NCBI GenBank assembly: GCA_963823895.1
Contig: CAWGNG010000020.1
Span: 124,001-188,000 of the forward strand
Direction: 5' to 3'
DNA: 64,000 nucleotides
DNA from: G963675935 sp963823895
Lineage (GTDB): Bacteria; Planctomycetota; Planctomycetia; Pirellulales; Thermoguttaceae
Of this stretch, positions 25,865 through 35,091 are shown in pieces. Position 1 is the stretch's first letter; each line of letters opens with the position of its first letter. The notes beneath the pieces are model-generated. The model searched no databases and was not told the origin of the DNA. It was given only the letters and a program-made list of their open reading frames with translations. The translations under genes were made by a program, and so were the position numbers.

Positions 25865-26392
25865 CTATCGCCCCGGTTTCCCGATCTCTCCGAGTCCTTC
25901 GATATTCGACACGACCCAATGGACCTTTCCTGTGGGATCGAAGAAGACCTCAACAGTCTTATCGAACTTGACATTGACCAGATTGGGATTGGGTTTCTCG
26001 AAATAGTACGTCCAATTGGTTCCAAGGTATTCGTCTCGTGGGCCTTTGGAACGCTCCTGCTCCGAGCAGTCGGGGTCGCCGAGAATCGCCTCAACTCCAG
26101 ACTTGCTGAGACCCACTCGAAGTCGGCCATAGTTCTTTGTAATCCGATCCTTCTTTTCCGATGGAGCAAAATATGGGAAGGTATGAGCAGCCACAAACGC
26201 TTCGTAGCTCGGCTTATCATCCTTATCTGCGGCCGTCGCCCTTTCGACCGCTTCTAACTCATCATAGTTCCTCTTCCACAACCAGCCCAACGCCAGCAGG
26301 CCAACTAACATGAACACCATCAATGTCCACACGAGACACCAACAACTGCACTTGGTCCCTGCCGGACAGGAAGTAGCCTCTGTTGTATTCAT
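25865..26392 (-). CDS. Membrane-anchored protein with BamE/SmpA-like region
   Basis: The 175-residue protein has one membrane segment (LVWTLMVFMLVGLLALGWLW) after a short Cys-containing N-terminus. The soluble part includes GRLRVGLSKSGVEAILGDPD, the pattern of the small BamE/SmpA-like fold, and a beta-rich end (KFDKTVEVFFDPTGKVHWV). Proteins of this type are often found as accessory envelope factors, but here the specific role is unknown. Confidence 0.6.
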   Translation of the reverse strand: MNTTEATSCPAGTKCSCWCLVWTLMVFMLVGLLALGWLWKRNYDELEAVERATAADKDDKPSYEAFVAAHTFPYFAPSEKKDRITKNYGRLRVGLSKSGVEAILGDPDCSEQERSKGPRDEYLGTNWTYYFEKPNPNLVNVKFDKTVEVFFDPTGKVHWVVSNIEGLGEIGKPGR

Positions 26393-26728
26393 GTCATTGT
26401 GCCTTTTCCAAGCAGAGAGACTGTTTGGCGGTCATAGCCAGCCCCCCGTGCGGTCTGCAACGATGGCCATTGTCCGCTGCCACCGCTACTCCCACCAGCA
26501 TAGCCGGGACGACCAAACTGGCAAGATAGCCGACGCCGCCATCGCCGTAGATGGTTCAACCGGCCATTTGGGCGACTTTACGGCGGCTTGCCACCACAAA
26601 AAAAATTCTCGCCATTTCCTCGGTTTTGATCTCTATCGGGTGGGTTGCTTGTATTAGCCCCCCATAGTGGTAAAATCGGGGTTCTCTGGAACTGGGGTTT
26701 GCTTATTGGGGAGTGGGGCGGTGCAGCC
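26393..26728. other. Gap without recognisable gene
   Basis: This 336-bp stretch between the divergent membrane protein and hsdR has several stop codons in all useful frames and an A-rich run (26600-26610). hsdM, which would normally belong next to hsdR and hsdS, is not found here or elsewhere nearby. Confidence 0.6.
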
Positions 26729-29491
26729 GTGACGCCTGAACAAAAAGCCCGCCAGAAGATCGACCAGCAGCTTGACCAGTGCGGCTGGATCGTGCAGGAC
26801 TATCGCCAGATGGACATCTCGGCGGGTCGAGGCGTGGCTGTTCGGGAGTTTCCGCTTTCCACCGGCGAGTCTGACTATCTCCTCTACGCCGATGCCAAGG
26901 CTATCGGCGTCATCGAAGCGAAGCCCGAAGACCACACGCTCACCGGCGTCGAGTTGCAGTCGGCCAAGTACACAACAGGTCTTCCGAGGAATCTGCCGCA
27001 TTACCATCTGCCACTGCCATTTGCCTATGAATCTACCGGCATCGAAACCCGATTCACCAACGTTCTTGACCCCGATGCCCGCAGCCGGGAAGTCTTCACC
27101 TTCCATCGCCCCGAAGAATTGATCCGAATGGCAACGCTCGGCAGCCAACTTCGGGCAAATCTGCGGCAAATGCCGGAACTCATCACCAACGGCCTCTGGA
27201 ACGTGCAAGTCGAAGCCATTCGCAACTTGGAAGCATCCTTAGCCGACAATCGCCCCAGGGCGGTGATCCAGATGGCGACCGGCTCGGGTAAGACCTTCAC
27301 GGCCTGCACCGAGAGCTATCGGCTCATCAAGTTCGGCAAGGCCAAGCGGATTCTGTTCCTGGTGGACCGCAACACGTTGGGCAAACAGGCCCTCAACGAG
27401 TTCCAGCAATACATCAGCCCGTACAATAACTACAAGTTCACCGAGGAATACACGGTCCAGCGACTCCAACGTAACACCATCGACCCAGCCAGCAAGGTCT
27501 GCATCACGACGATCCAGCGGCTCTATTCGATCCTCAAAGGCGAAGAGGTATTCGAGGAAGAGAACGAAGAGACCTCGATGTTTGAAGCGGCAACGTCGCT
27601 GGTCAAGGAGCCGTTGCCGGTCGTCTACAATCCGCAGATTCCCATCGAGACGTTCGACTTCATCATCATCGACGAGTGTCATCGGTCGATCTACAACGTC
27701 TGGCGGCAGGTGTTGGAATACTTCGATGCCTTCCTGATCGGATTGACGGCCACGCCGACGGCCCAAACGGTCGGTTTCTTCAACGGCAACCTCGTCCAAG
27801 ACTACAGCCACGAAAAAGCGGTCGTCGATGGCGTCAACGTCGGCTACGACGTTTATCAGATCAAAACCAAGGTCACTAAGGATGGAGCCACGTTGGCAAA
27901 AGAGCCGGGCCAATTCATCCCCCATCGGGATCGACGCACCCGCAAGAAGAAGCTGAAGGAACTCGATGACGACCTGATCTACACGGCCAACGATCTTGAT
28001 CGGGACGTGGTGACGATGGATCAAATCCGGCTGGTAGTCCGCACGTTCAAGGAGCGGCTGTTCACCGAGATATTCCCTGGCCGCACCGAAGTCCCGAAAA
28101 CCCTGGTCTTTGCCAAGACCGACCTCCCCGCCGATGACATCGTGAAGGTCATGCGGGAGGAGTTTGGCCGGGGCAACGACTTCTGTCAGAAGATCACCTC
28201 GAAGACGACCGGCAAAAAGCCAGACGACCTGTTGAATGAGTTCCGCAACTCCTACAACCCACGCATCGCCGTGGCCGTCGATATGATCGCCACCGGCACC
28301 GACGTGAAGCCGTTGGAATGTTTGTTGTTCATGCGGAACATCAACTCGGCGTCGTATTTCGAGCAGATGAAGGGTCGGGGTTGCCGGGTTATCAAGTCCG
28401 ACGATCTGCAAAGCGTCACGCCCGACGCCAAACAGAAGACCCATTTCGTCATCGTCGATGCCGTGGGCGTGTGCGAGTCGGACAAAACAACATCAAAGCC
28501 ACTAGATCGCAAGCCGACTGTATCGTTGGAAAAGATTCTCAACATGGTGGCAGCCGGTGCGGCCAGCGACGACATCTGCTCGACCCTGGCGGCACGGCTC
28601 ACTCGGCTTGACCGGCAGATTGGCGACGTTCAACGAGCGAAGATCGCCAAGCAGTCTGACGGCAAAGACCTTGCGGCCCTCAGCGGCCAACTGTTGGAGG
28701 CCATTGATCCCGATGTCAACACGCAACAGGCAATCCAACAGTTCGCCTTGCTCCCAGACCAGGAGCCGACTGAAGAACAGCTTGACCAGATCGAACAAGA
28801 AGCGATGCAGGCGGCTCTGAAGCCGTTCCATAACCCGAACCTGCGAAAAGCGATCCTTGAGACCCAAGATTCGTTGCAGGTCATCGACGAAGTGACCAAG
28901 GATGGACTTCTTTTTGCGGGCCATAGCAAAGAAGCGAAGGAAAAGGCCCAAACTATCCTGGCCAACTTCCGCCAGTTTATCGACGATCACAAAAACGAGA
29001 TCGAGGCCCTGACGATCCTCTACAGCCGTCCGTATCGGGCCGGTCTGCGTTATGGGCAGGTGAAGGAATTGGCCGAAGCCGTCCGTCGCCCGCCCGTTGC
29101 CGCACCGTTGGAACGACTTTGGCAAGCCTACGAAGCCGTGGAGCCGGAAAAAGTGAAGGGCCACGGTGGCCGACAACTGGTCGATGTCGTGGCCCTGGTC
29201 CGCCACGCCCTCGATCCCAACTCGCCGTTGGTGCCCGTGGGCATGACCGTCGAAGAACGCTACGGGCAATGGCTCACCCGGCAAACCGAGGCCGGGGTCA
29301 CGTTCACCGCCGAACAGCGGAAGTGGCTCGACGCCATCAAGAACCACATCGCCAGTAGCCTCCACATCGAGCAGGACAACTTCGACGATCTCCCGTTCAA
29401 CCAAATGGGCGGCCTGGGCCGGGCCTACGAGTTCTTCGGTGATGGCTTGAGCGGCATCCTTGAAGCATTGAATGAAGGGCTGGCGGCATGA
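26729..29491 (+). CDS. hsdR: Type I restriction enzyme, R subunit (HsdR)
   Basis: The 920-residue protein is a complete R subunit. A PD-(D/E)xK-type nuclease region near the N-terminus has D49 in GESDYLLYADAK and E63/K65 in VIEAKPED. The helicase part has Walker A (MATGSGKT, 182-189), DECH (315-318) and GLTATPTAQT. The C-terminal region binds the M/S core. GTG 26729 is the likely start; the longer upstream frame has no homology-like sequence. The stop overlaps the hsdS ATG (ATGA at 29488-29491). Without hsdM it is probably non-functional here. Confidence 0.9.
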   Translation: MTPEQKARQKIDQQLDQCGWIVQDYRQMDISAGRGVAVREFPLSTGESDYLLYADAKAIGVIEAKPEDHTLTGVELQSAKYTTGLPRNLPHYHLPLPFAYESTGIETRFTNVLDPDARSREVFTFHRPEELIRMATLGSQLRANLRQMPELITNGLWNVQVEAIRNLEASLADNRPRAVIQMATGSGKTFTACTESYRLIKFGKAKRILFLVDRNTLGKQALNEFQQYISPYNNYKFTEEYTVQRLQRNTIDPASKVCITTIQRLYSILKGEEVFEEENEETSMFEAATSLVKEPLPVVYNPQIPIETFDFIIIDECHRSIYNVWRQVLEYFDAFLIGLTATPTAQTVGFFNGNLVQDYSHEKAVVDGVNVGYDVYQIKTKVTKDGATLAKEPGQFIPHRDRRTRKKKLKELDDDLIYTANDLDRDVVTMDQIRLVVRTFKERLFTEIFPGRTEVPKTLVFAKTDLPADDIVKVMREEFGRGNDFCQKITSKTTGKKPDDLLNEFRNSYNPRIAVAVDMIATGTDVKPLECLLFMRNINSASYFEQMKGRGCRVIKSDDLQSVTPDAKQKTHFVIVDAVGVCESDKTTSKPLDRKPTVSLEKILNMVAAGAASDDICSTLAARLTRLDRQIGDVQRAKIAKQSDGKDLAALSGQLLEAIDPDVNTQQAIQQFALLPDQEPTEEQLDQIEQEAMQAALKPFHNPNLRKAILETQDSLQVIDEVTKDGLLFAGHSKEAKEKAQTILANFRQFIDDHKNEIEALTILYSRPYRAGLRYGQVKELAEAVRRPPVAAPLERLWQAYEAVEPEKVKGHGGRQLVDVVALVRHALDPNSPLVPVGMTVEERYGQWLTRQTEAGVTFTAEQRKWLDAIKNHIASSLHIEQDNFDDLPFNQMGGLGRAYEFFGDGLSGILEALNEGLAA

Positions 29492-30608
29492 GCAACGGTG
29501 ACGGATTACCGAAGGGGTGAGCGAGGGCGACGATTGCCGACCTTGTGGAACTCAAGAATGGTTATGCGTTCAAGCCATCGGATTGGCAAGAAGATGGGCT
29601 GCCGATCATCCGCATTCAGAACTTGAACAACCCAGACGCTCTCTTCAACCATTTTCCTGGTTTATTGCCCGACGGGTTTCGGATACGGACTGGTGATTTG
29701 CTGTTTGCATGGTCAGGTACGCCAGGAACGTCGTTCGGTGCTCATATTTGGAGAGGCGAGGACGCTTGGCTCAACCAACATATCTTTCGGGTTGACTTTG
29801 ATTCCCGATTCCTGGACGAGCGGTTTCTTCGTCTGGCAATAAACCACAATCTCGACAACTATATCTTTCAGGCTCATGGCGGGGCTGGCCTCGCTCACAT
29901 TACAAAAGGGAAGTTTGAGTCCTCGGAACTGATGATTGCTCCCCTTCCCGAGCAACGTCGCATCGTCGCCAAGATCGAAGAACTGTTTTCCGATCTCGAT
30001 GCCGGGGTGGCGGCCCTGGAGCGGGCGAAGGCCAAATTGAGGCGTTATCGGGCCGCCGTGCTGAAAGCCGCCGTCGAAGGGAAGCTCACCGAGGAGTGGC
30101 GAAAGCAAAGAACAAGGAGGACAGGCATTCCTGCCTGTCAATCCGTGACGCAAACAGTGATGGAGACAGACAAGAATGTCTGTCCTCCTGGCGCTGTTGG
30201 CAGACAGGAATGTCTGCCCTCCTGTGCGGAATCGTGGGGTGCCATCGAGACCGGCCCTCAACTGCTTGAGCGGATTCTGAAAGAACGCCGCCGCAAGTGG
30301 GAAGAAGATCAACTGGCCGCCTACGCCAAGGCTGACAAGAAGCCCCCGGCGAATTGGAAAGGCAAGTACAAGGAGCCTGCGGCACCGGATGAAACCAACC
30401 TGCCAGCGTTACCGGAAGGTTGGTGTTGGGCGAGTCTTTCGCAAGTAGGTGTGCTTGATCGTGGTCGTTCACGCCATCGGCCTCGAAACTCGCCGCACTT
30501 GTATGGTGGGCCGTATCCATTCGTACAAACAGGCGATATAGGTCATGCCAACACCTATGTTCGTACCTTTAGCCAAACGTACAGTGAGGCGGGATTGCCT
30601 GTCCTCCT
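29488..30608 (+). pseudogene. hsdS: Type I restriction specificity subunit (HsdS), broken
   Basis: The ATG overlaps the hsdR stop. Ten codons later a TGA (29518-29520) stands where Trp is expected (LPKG*ARATIADLVELKNGY). Beyond it, the first target-recognition domain is intact, with a coiled coil (LPEQRRIVAKIEELFSDL) and a long helical spacer. A second domain begins (LPEGWCWASLSQVGVLDRGR) but stops abruptly after FSQTYSEAGL at about 30597. The reading frame then enters unrelated sequence. A repeat insertion lies in the hinge region. Three independent lesions show it is not functional. Confidence 0.85.
30116..30223. repeat. In-frame repeat insertion within hsdS
   Basis: Three related hairpin arms lie at 30116-30139, 30166-30188 and 30199-30223 (GACAGGCATTCCTGCCTGTC, GACAAGAATGTCTGTC, GGCAGACAGGAATGTCTGCC). 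They are variants of the GGTGGGGCAGACATTCC family. The insert is read through without a stop, and its flank CTGTCCTCCT recurs at the downstream deletion junction (30599-30608). Confidence 0.8.
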
Positions 30609-31157
30609 AAGACGGCAGATTCCGCGGCTAGGCTGCGTAAGGCATTGGCGAAACGCAGCAAAGGCGACCTGATCGACGTTCTGCTGGAATTGGCGAAAGA
30701 TGACCGCACGATTCTCCGCCAACTCGACGCCAGATTCGAGTTGCAGGCCCCGGCCGAAGAACTGGCTGCCGCAACGCGGCAAGCCATCGCCGACGCGACC
30801 GACTTCGACGAACGAGACATCAACCGCAATTTCAGCTACGACTACGCGGCCTATGAAGCGGTGAAACGCAACCTAAGCCGATTGGTCGATCTGGGACAGT
30901 TGCGGCCGGCGATGGAGCTTTCGCTGGATTTGATGAAGCAAGGGAGCCAGCAGGTGGAAATGAGTGACGAGGGAATGATGACGGCAGACATCGAGGAGTG
31001 TTTCGCGGTGATCATCAAGGCCCTGAAGAAGTGCGACCTGCCGCCGGCCGAGATCATCGCATGGTGCGAGGGAATGACGGCAACCGACAGCGTGGGCTTC
31101 ATCTGTGACGAGGAACTTGGGGCACTGCGAAACCACATTGAGGCGTCACGGTCGTGA
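30609..31157 (+). pseudogene. C-terminal fragment of a SWIM-zinc-finger-type protein
   Basis: From the junction, the frame AARLRKALAKRSKGDLIDVL continues to the stop at 31157 through ILRQLDARFELQAP, RNLSRLVDLGQLRPAMELSL and ADIEECFAVIIKALKKCDLP. This resembles the helical C-terminal region of SWIM zinc-finger family proteins, but the zinc finger itself would be upstream and is missing. TTG 30645 is the only nearby start, with no RBS. It is probably the remaining tail of a gene lost by deletion. Confidence 0.55.
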
Positions 31158-31271
31158 CACCTCGCCTCGTACCTCTCGTCGCCGATCCCGTGGCGGCACA
31201 TCGCGTCTGGCATCGCCCTCCGATCATCGACCGTCCGTCGCCGTCACCACCGCCCGGCGATCAAAGATTTT

Positions 31272-31595
31272 TCACGGCTGCCGCAAGGACACGATGCATC
31301 CGACCGCTTCGCCGGGACGCTTGGAAAGCACCTCGCAGACAGCCGTACCAAGCACCTTGAGCAACGCACTGTTGGCGGCAACGATCTGCCGGGTATCGCT
31401 TAGGATCGCTACCATGCTCGGCATGGTATCGAGGGCCTGCCATAGGAATCGAGCGTTCTCAACTACCTGCCTTTTGCGACGAAGCTCATCAGGTTCATCC
31501 CGTCCCGCAGGGGCGAAATAGGTGCCAGGTTCTTCAACGGTCGGCACGTTGACGATGGCGGAAACCACCGCATTGTCGAAAGCGGCATCGGTCAT
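31272..31595 (-). pseudogene. PAS-domain sensor fragment, truncated
   Basis: ATG 31595 opens a 108-residue frame containing FLWQALDTMPSMVAILSDTR, then IVAANSALLKVLG, the typical PAS core of two-component sensors. The sequence stops after RPGEAVGCIVSLRQP, in mid-domain, and no kinase follows. The 3' part seems deleted. It lies 268 bp from the left end of the IS66 element. Nothing is recognised in 31158-31271 or 31638-31862. Confidence 0.65.
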
Positions 31596-31870
31596 GTATT
31601 TACCCTCGCCGGCGAATCTCACAAGTTGCCCGTCCAAATATAGGTCTTGCGTCTATTGTAAACCCAACTATGAACTCAGACTGATCTCCGATCCAACCAC
31701 TATAACGGAGCGACAATTGGACCGGGTGCCGGATATTCCGAAAACAACGGGCGGGTGGTTCCGCCTTTGGCGTTCTTGCCGCCGAATGCGGCAGACGCTT
31801 TGGAAGAAATGCCGGTAGAGTAGGGAGTGGCTGCAATCGAAGTTACGATAGAGTGCGACACGCAAAGGCA

Positions 31871-31891
31871 GTAAGCGTCCCGCCGAGCACA
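31871..31891. repeat. IS66 left inverted end
   Basis: GTAAGCGTCCCGCCGAGCAC begins this end, directly after the target duplicate CAAAGGCA. Confidence 0.85.
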
Positions 31892-31936
31892 TAGGGAGAA
31901 ATCGCCGCCTGGGCGTAGGCTTGGCGAACGGGGAGA

Positions 31937-33538
31937 TCAAGCCGGATGCCAGCGGTGGGGGAGGAGGGCGAGAAGTTCTTCCTCGCTGGCGCCGGGAAGA
32001 ATCGCTGGCAGTCGGGTCAGCACGTTGCGGTAGTAGACCCAAGGATCGTGGCCGTGACGCTTGCATGACGCCAACAGGCTGAAATGGATCGCCGCCGCGC
32101 GGCCGCCCCGGTCGTTCCCCACAAAAAGCCAATTGCGGCGTCCGATACAGAGGCCCCGCAACGAGTTCTCGCCTTCGTTGTTGTCGATGTCCAGCCAGCC
32201 GTCGTTAGGGTATACGGACAGGGCCGTCCAGTTGCCGAGCGTATAGTTAATCGCTCCACGAACCGCGCTCTTGGGCAAGACCTTGGGCGCCTCGGCTTCC
32301 AGCCATGTATGGAAGCTGTCCAAGAGCGGCCGCGACCGCTCCTGCCGCTCGGCGGCGATTTGCGTGGCACGCTCCTCCAGCGTGAGTGGCTGCCACTGGC
32401 CCTGACAGCGCTGCCGGAGATCTTTCTCCACGGCGTAGAGCTTGCCGATCCAAGCCAACGCCGTCTCCATGCGGGCCGCATCCAGCCGTCGGCTCTCGTG
32501 GAATTTCCTCCGCGCGTGCGCCCAACAAGCCACCTCGATGATTCGACCGTCGGATTCCAGGTAGATTCCGTCGTAACCGTTGAAGGCGTCGGCCTGCACA
32601 TAGCCGCGATAATCCTTGAGAAACGCGGCCGGTCCGTCCCGTTTGTGATTCGTCGTGTAATCGAACACGGTCAGCGAGTGCAGTGGATCGCCCACGTAGG
32701 GCCAGAAGTGGCCCGTGTACTTCAGCCTCCGCCAGGCATCGCGGACCTTCACCGAGGTGTCATCCGTGTGGATTACGTGAGAAGCCAACACCACGCGGAT
32801 AGCCAGGGCGTACAAAGGTTGTAAGAACTCGGCCGTTTGAAGCCACCAGCCGTCCATCGTCTGCCGGGAGATGCGGACGCCCTGTCGCTGGAAGATTCCT
32901 TCCAGCCGGTGCAAGGGCAGATGATCGGCCCCCTTGCTGACGATCACCTGGGCCATCAGCCCCGGACCGGCCAAACCGCCGGGAATTGCCTCGGGCGGCT
33001 TGCGGGCCAGCACCACGTTCTGCTCGACGAGCGTCAGGCCGCTCTCGGGCAGTTGCTCTTTGCGGGCGTATTTCTTGCGGACATGCACCATCACGAACAG
33101 CGTCGAGGGCCGCCAATCGAGTTGCTCGCTGGTCTCCGGCGGCAACTCGACCAGATTCTCCAGGCCGCCCAATGCCGCCTTCTCGGCTTCGGAAAGATCG
33201 TGAACGACTTCCTCACGCTTGGTCTCGTCGGGAATCCGCCCTCGGCCGCGCTTGTTGCGGTTCTTGGAAGCTGCCCGTGCGACCGGCGGCGGCGAGTTGG
33301 CAGCCGCCTCTTCCGCATCTGCCTGGTTCTCGAACAACATGCCTTGCTGCGGATCGAACTTCTCGCTGCTGCTCCCGTAAATCCTTTTCAGCAGCAAGTG
33401 AATGTGATGTTCTTGCCGCTGGAGCCGCTCGTCGCGCAGACGCAACTGCTCCAACAATTGCACGATCAACTGCTTGAGCACCGCGACATCGTCGGGCAGC
33501 AGGGCGGGATCGGGAAGAGGCATGGCGTCCGTGTCCAT
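31937..33538 (-). CDS. tnpC: IS66 family transposase (TnpC)
   Basis: The 533-residue transposase has the typical IS66 layout: an N-terminal leucine-zipper-like part (VLKQLIVQLLEQLRLRDERL), a zinc-finger-like region, and a DDE core with Asp in HTDDTSVKV, Asp in VQADAFNGYDG and Glu in DNNEGENSLRGL. A C-terminal IS66 domain ends in LLPHRWHPA. It cuts and joins the IS ends. It is full length. Confidence 0.95.
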   Translation of the reverse strand: MDTDAMPLPDPALLPDDVAVLKQLIVQLLEQLRLRDERLQRQEHHIHLLLKRIYGSSSEKFDPQQGMLFENQADAEEAAANSPPPVARAASKNRNKRGRGRIPDETKREEVVHDLSEAEKAALGGLENLVELPPETSEQLDWRPSTLFVMVHVRKKYARKEQLPESGLTLVEQNVVLARKPPEAIPGGLAGPGLMAQVIVSKGADHLPLHRLEGIFQRQGVRISRQTMDGWWLQTAEFLQPLYALAIRVVLASHVIHTDDTSVKVRDAWRRLKYTGHFWPYVGDPLHSLTVFDYTTNHKRDGPAAFLKDYRGYVQADAFNGYDGIYLESDGRIIEVACWAHARRKFHESRRLDAARMETALAWIGKLYAVEKDLRQRCQGQWQPLTLEERATQIAAERQERSRPLLDSFHTWLEAEAPKVLPKSAVRGAINYTLGNWTALSVYPNDGWLDIDNNEGENSLRGLCIGRRNWLFVGNDRGGRAAAIHFSLLASCKRHGHDPWVYYRNVLTRLPAILPGASEEELLALLPHRWHPA

Positions 33539-33600
33539 GCCCTTATAGATACCGTGAACGCGAAATTATTCCCACCGCAAGAAAGGTTTTTCTCCCCGCA

Positions 33601-33957
33601 TCAAGCCGTGCGTTGGTAGCGTTGCTGCCGTTTCACGCTGGACGGGTCGATGCCCCACAGCACCAGCGACAACTCCTGCGCCGAGACCTCGACGCTCCGC
33701 GCTTGTGGGTCGTTGCTCGTCGGAAAGCGAAAGGTTCCTTCTTCCAGCCGCCGATAGTACAACGTCAGCCCGTCGCGATCCCACCACAAAAGTTTCACGC
33801 GATCGCCACGGCGACTGCGGAACACGAACAAGTGGCCGGACAAGGGATCGTATCCCAGCCAGTCCCGCACCAGGGCGGCCAGTGTGTCGAAACTTTTTCG
33901 CATATCTGTCGGCGCCAAGCACACGTAGATCCGCACCAGTTCCGACAGGTTCAACAC
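33601..33957 (-). CDS. tnpB: IS66 accessory protein TnpB
   Basis: 118 residues with the IS66 Orf2 hallmark: VYVCLAPTDMRKSFD-like start (YVCLAPTDMRKSFDTLAAL), then GHLFVFRSRRGDRVKLLWWD and LTLYYRRLEEGTFRFP. It is needed for transposition in this family by an unknown mechanism. A GTG start overlaps the tnpA stop. Confidence 0.95.
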   Translation of the reverse strand: MLNLSELVRIYVCLAPTDMRKSFDTLAALVRDWLGYDPLSGHLFVFRSRRGDRVKLLWWDRDGLTLYYRRLEEGTFRFPTSNDPQARSVEVSAQELSLVLWGIDPSSVKRQQRYQRTA

Positions 33958-34406
33958 GGCTGCACCTCCAGCACGGCCAGCACAGCGGCGAGCGTTTGCC
34001 GGTCGAAGCCCGCCTGCACCCGTACCGTGCGGCCTTGCCCCAGGATAATCTCCACGCCGCCGTCCGCCTCAGCCGCGCCGAAGCACCTGCTTGCCGGTCC
34101 CACCACATGCACGGGCAGAAACGAAGGCGTAGCACCATGCCGTGGCGATACCCGCTTGGATGAACGCGACGTTGGCGTCGCCGGGCGTGACTGGAACTGC
34201 GCGCCGTCCACGGCACCGGATACCCGCTTGCCGGTGCGGTGACCACCTCGCGCCAGTTTATGCCGCCAGAAATAGAAGGCCGACTCCCGCAATTCCTCGG
34301 CGCGGCAAAACGCCCGCACCGATTGGCCGCCTTCCCTCCACCGCCGCACCACCTCTTCCCAATAGCTCCGTCGCCGCGGATCGCCGTGTCGAATTCGTTT
34401 CTTCAT
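33951..34406 (-). CDS. tnpA: IS66 accessory protein TnpA (HTH)
   Basis: ATG 34406 (MKKRIRHGDPRRRSYWEEVV) is chosen over the longer frame because it matches family starts. A helix-turn-helix part (WREGGQSVRAFCRAEELRES, then FYFWRHKL) is followed by a variable linker and the C-terminal GRTVRVQAGFDRQTLAAVL block. Probably a DNA-binding helper. It overlaps tnpB. Confidence 0.9.
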   Translation of the reverse strand: MKKRIRHGDPRRRSYWEEVVRRWREGGQSVRAFCRAEELRESAFYFWRHKLARGGHRTGKRVSGAVDGAQFQSRPATPTSRSSKRVSPRHGATPSFLPVHVVGPASRCFGAAEADGGVEIILGQGRTVRVQAGFDRQTLAAVLAVLEVQPC

Positions 34407-34480
34407 GTTCGGGCTCCTGAGGTTCATCGAGCCGAGACCATCCCGGCCGATGCCCCCAGCCTACCCGACTGCACAAGACG

Positions 34481-34501
34481 TGTTCCGCCAGTCACTTACC
34501 A
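34481..34501. repeat. IS66 right inverted end
   Basis: Read on the minus strand it starts GTAAGTGACTGGCGGAACAC; the second CAAAGGCA copy follows at 34502-34509. Confidence 0.85.
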
Positions 34502-34528
34502 AAGGCACAGGGCTTCTGCACTCGACTT

Positions 34529-35017
34529 TCAACCCTCCGGTCGTTTTTCTCCAAGCATCTCACGTTCGAGCCAACCGAAAACCGTGAGGATGATATAGGC
34601 CAAGATCGTGCCCACAACCGCCAGCCCCAGACGCCCCGTACCCGTGGCGATGCCAATGGTCGCAGTGAGCCAGATGGTCGCAGCAGTCGTTATTCCCACA
34701 ATCTGATGCTGCTCACTCATCTTGAGGATGACGCCGCCGCCAATGAAGCCGAGCCCCGTGAGAATGCCCTGGATTACTCGGCTCGAATCCGCACTGGACA
34801 TCCCGGTCAATTGCGGCACGAGAACTACGATGGCAGCCCCAAGGGCGACAAGCATGTGCGTTCGCATTCCCGCTGCTTTGCTAACATGGGCTCTTTGAAA
34901 GCCCAGGACGCCGCCGAGAACGATGGCCACAAGAAGACGAACGGTAATGATTGCCATCTCGGCACTGCCGGGAAAGCCAGAAACCAGTTCTTGCCACAAA
35001 GCCGCACCTAAACCCAT
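34529..35017 (-). CDS. MgtC/SapB family membrane protein
   Basis: The 162-residue protein has about four membrane segments, with the family pattern VRLLVAIVLGGVLGFQRA, then AAGMRTHMLVALGAA, and GILTGLGFIGGGVIL. MgtC relatives are linked to growth in low magnesium and to membrane-potential control. The C-terminus is short and lacks the ACT-like domain of longer MgtC proteins. It sits 20 bp beyond the IS66 target site. Confidence 0.88.
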   Translation of the reverse strand: MGLGAALWQELVSGFPGSAEMAIITVRLLVAIVLGGVLGFQRAHVSKAAGMRTHMLVALGAAIVVLVPQLTGMSSADSSRVIQGILTGLGFIGGGVILKMSEQHQIVGITTAATIWLTATIGIATGTGRLGLAVVGTILAYIILTVFGWLEREMLGEKRPEG

Positions 35018-35091
35018 GATTCACCTGCCTTTCTTATCGCCCCATGATTCGCTGAAGAGTCTTGCCAACAAGAACGCCGCCGATGCCACCA

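Larger units (their letters stand above)
31871..34501 (-). mobile_element. Complete IS66-family insertion sequence with 8-bp target duplication
   Basis: The element is 2631 bp long, with imperfect inverted ends beginning GTAAG (left 31871-31891, right complement of 34481-34501; about 14/21 identical). Both sides carry the same 8-bp sequence CAAAGGCA (31863-31870 and 34502-34509), the duplication size expected for IS66. It encodes the three IS66 proteins on the minus strand: TnpA, TnpB, TnpC. All three frames look intact, so it may be a recent insertion into the island. Confidence 0.95.
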
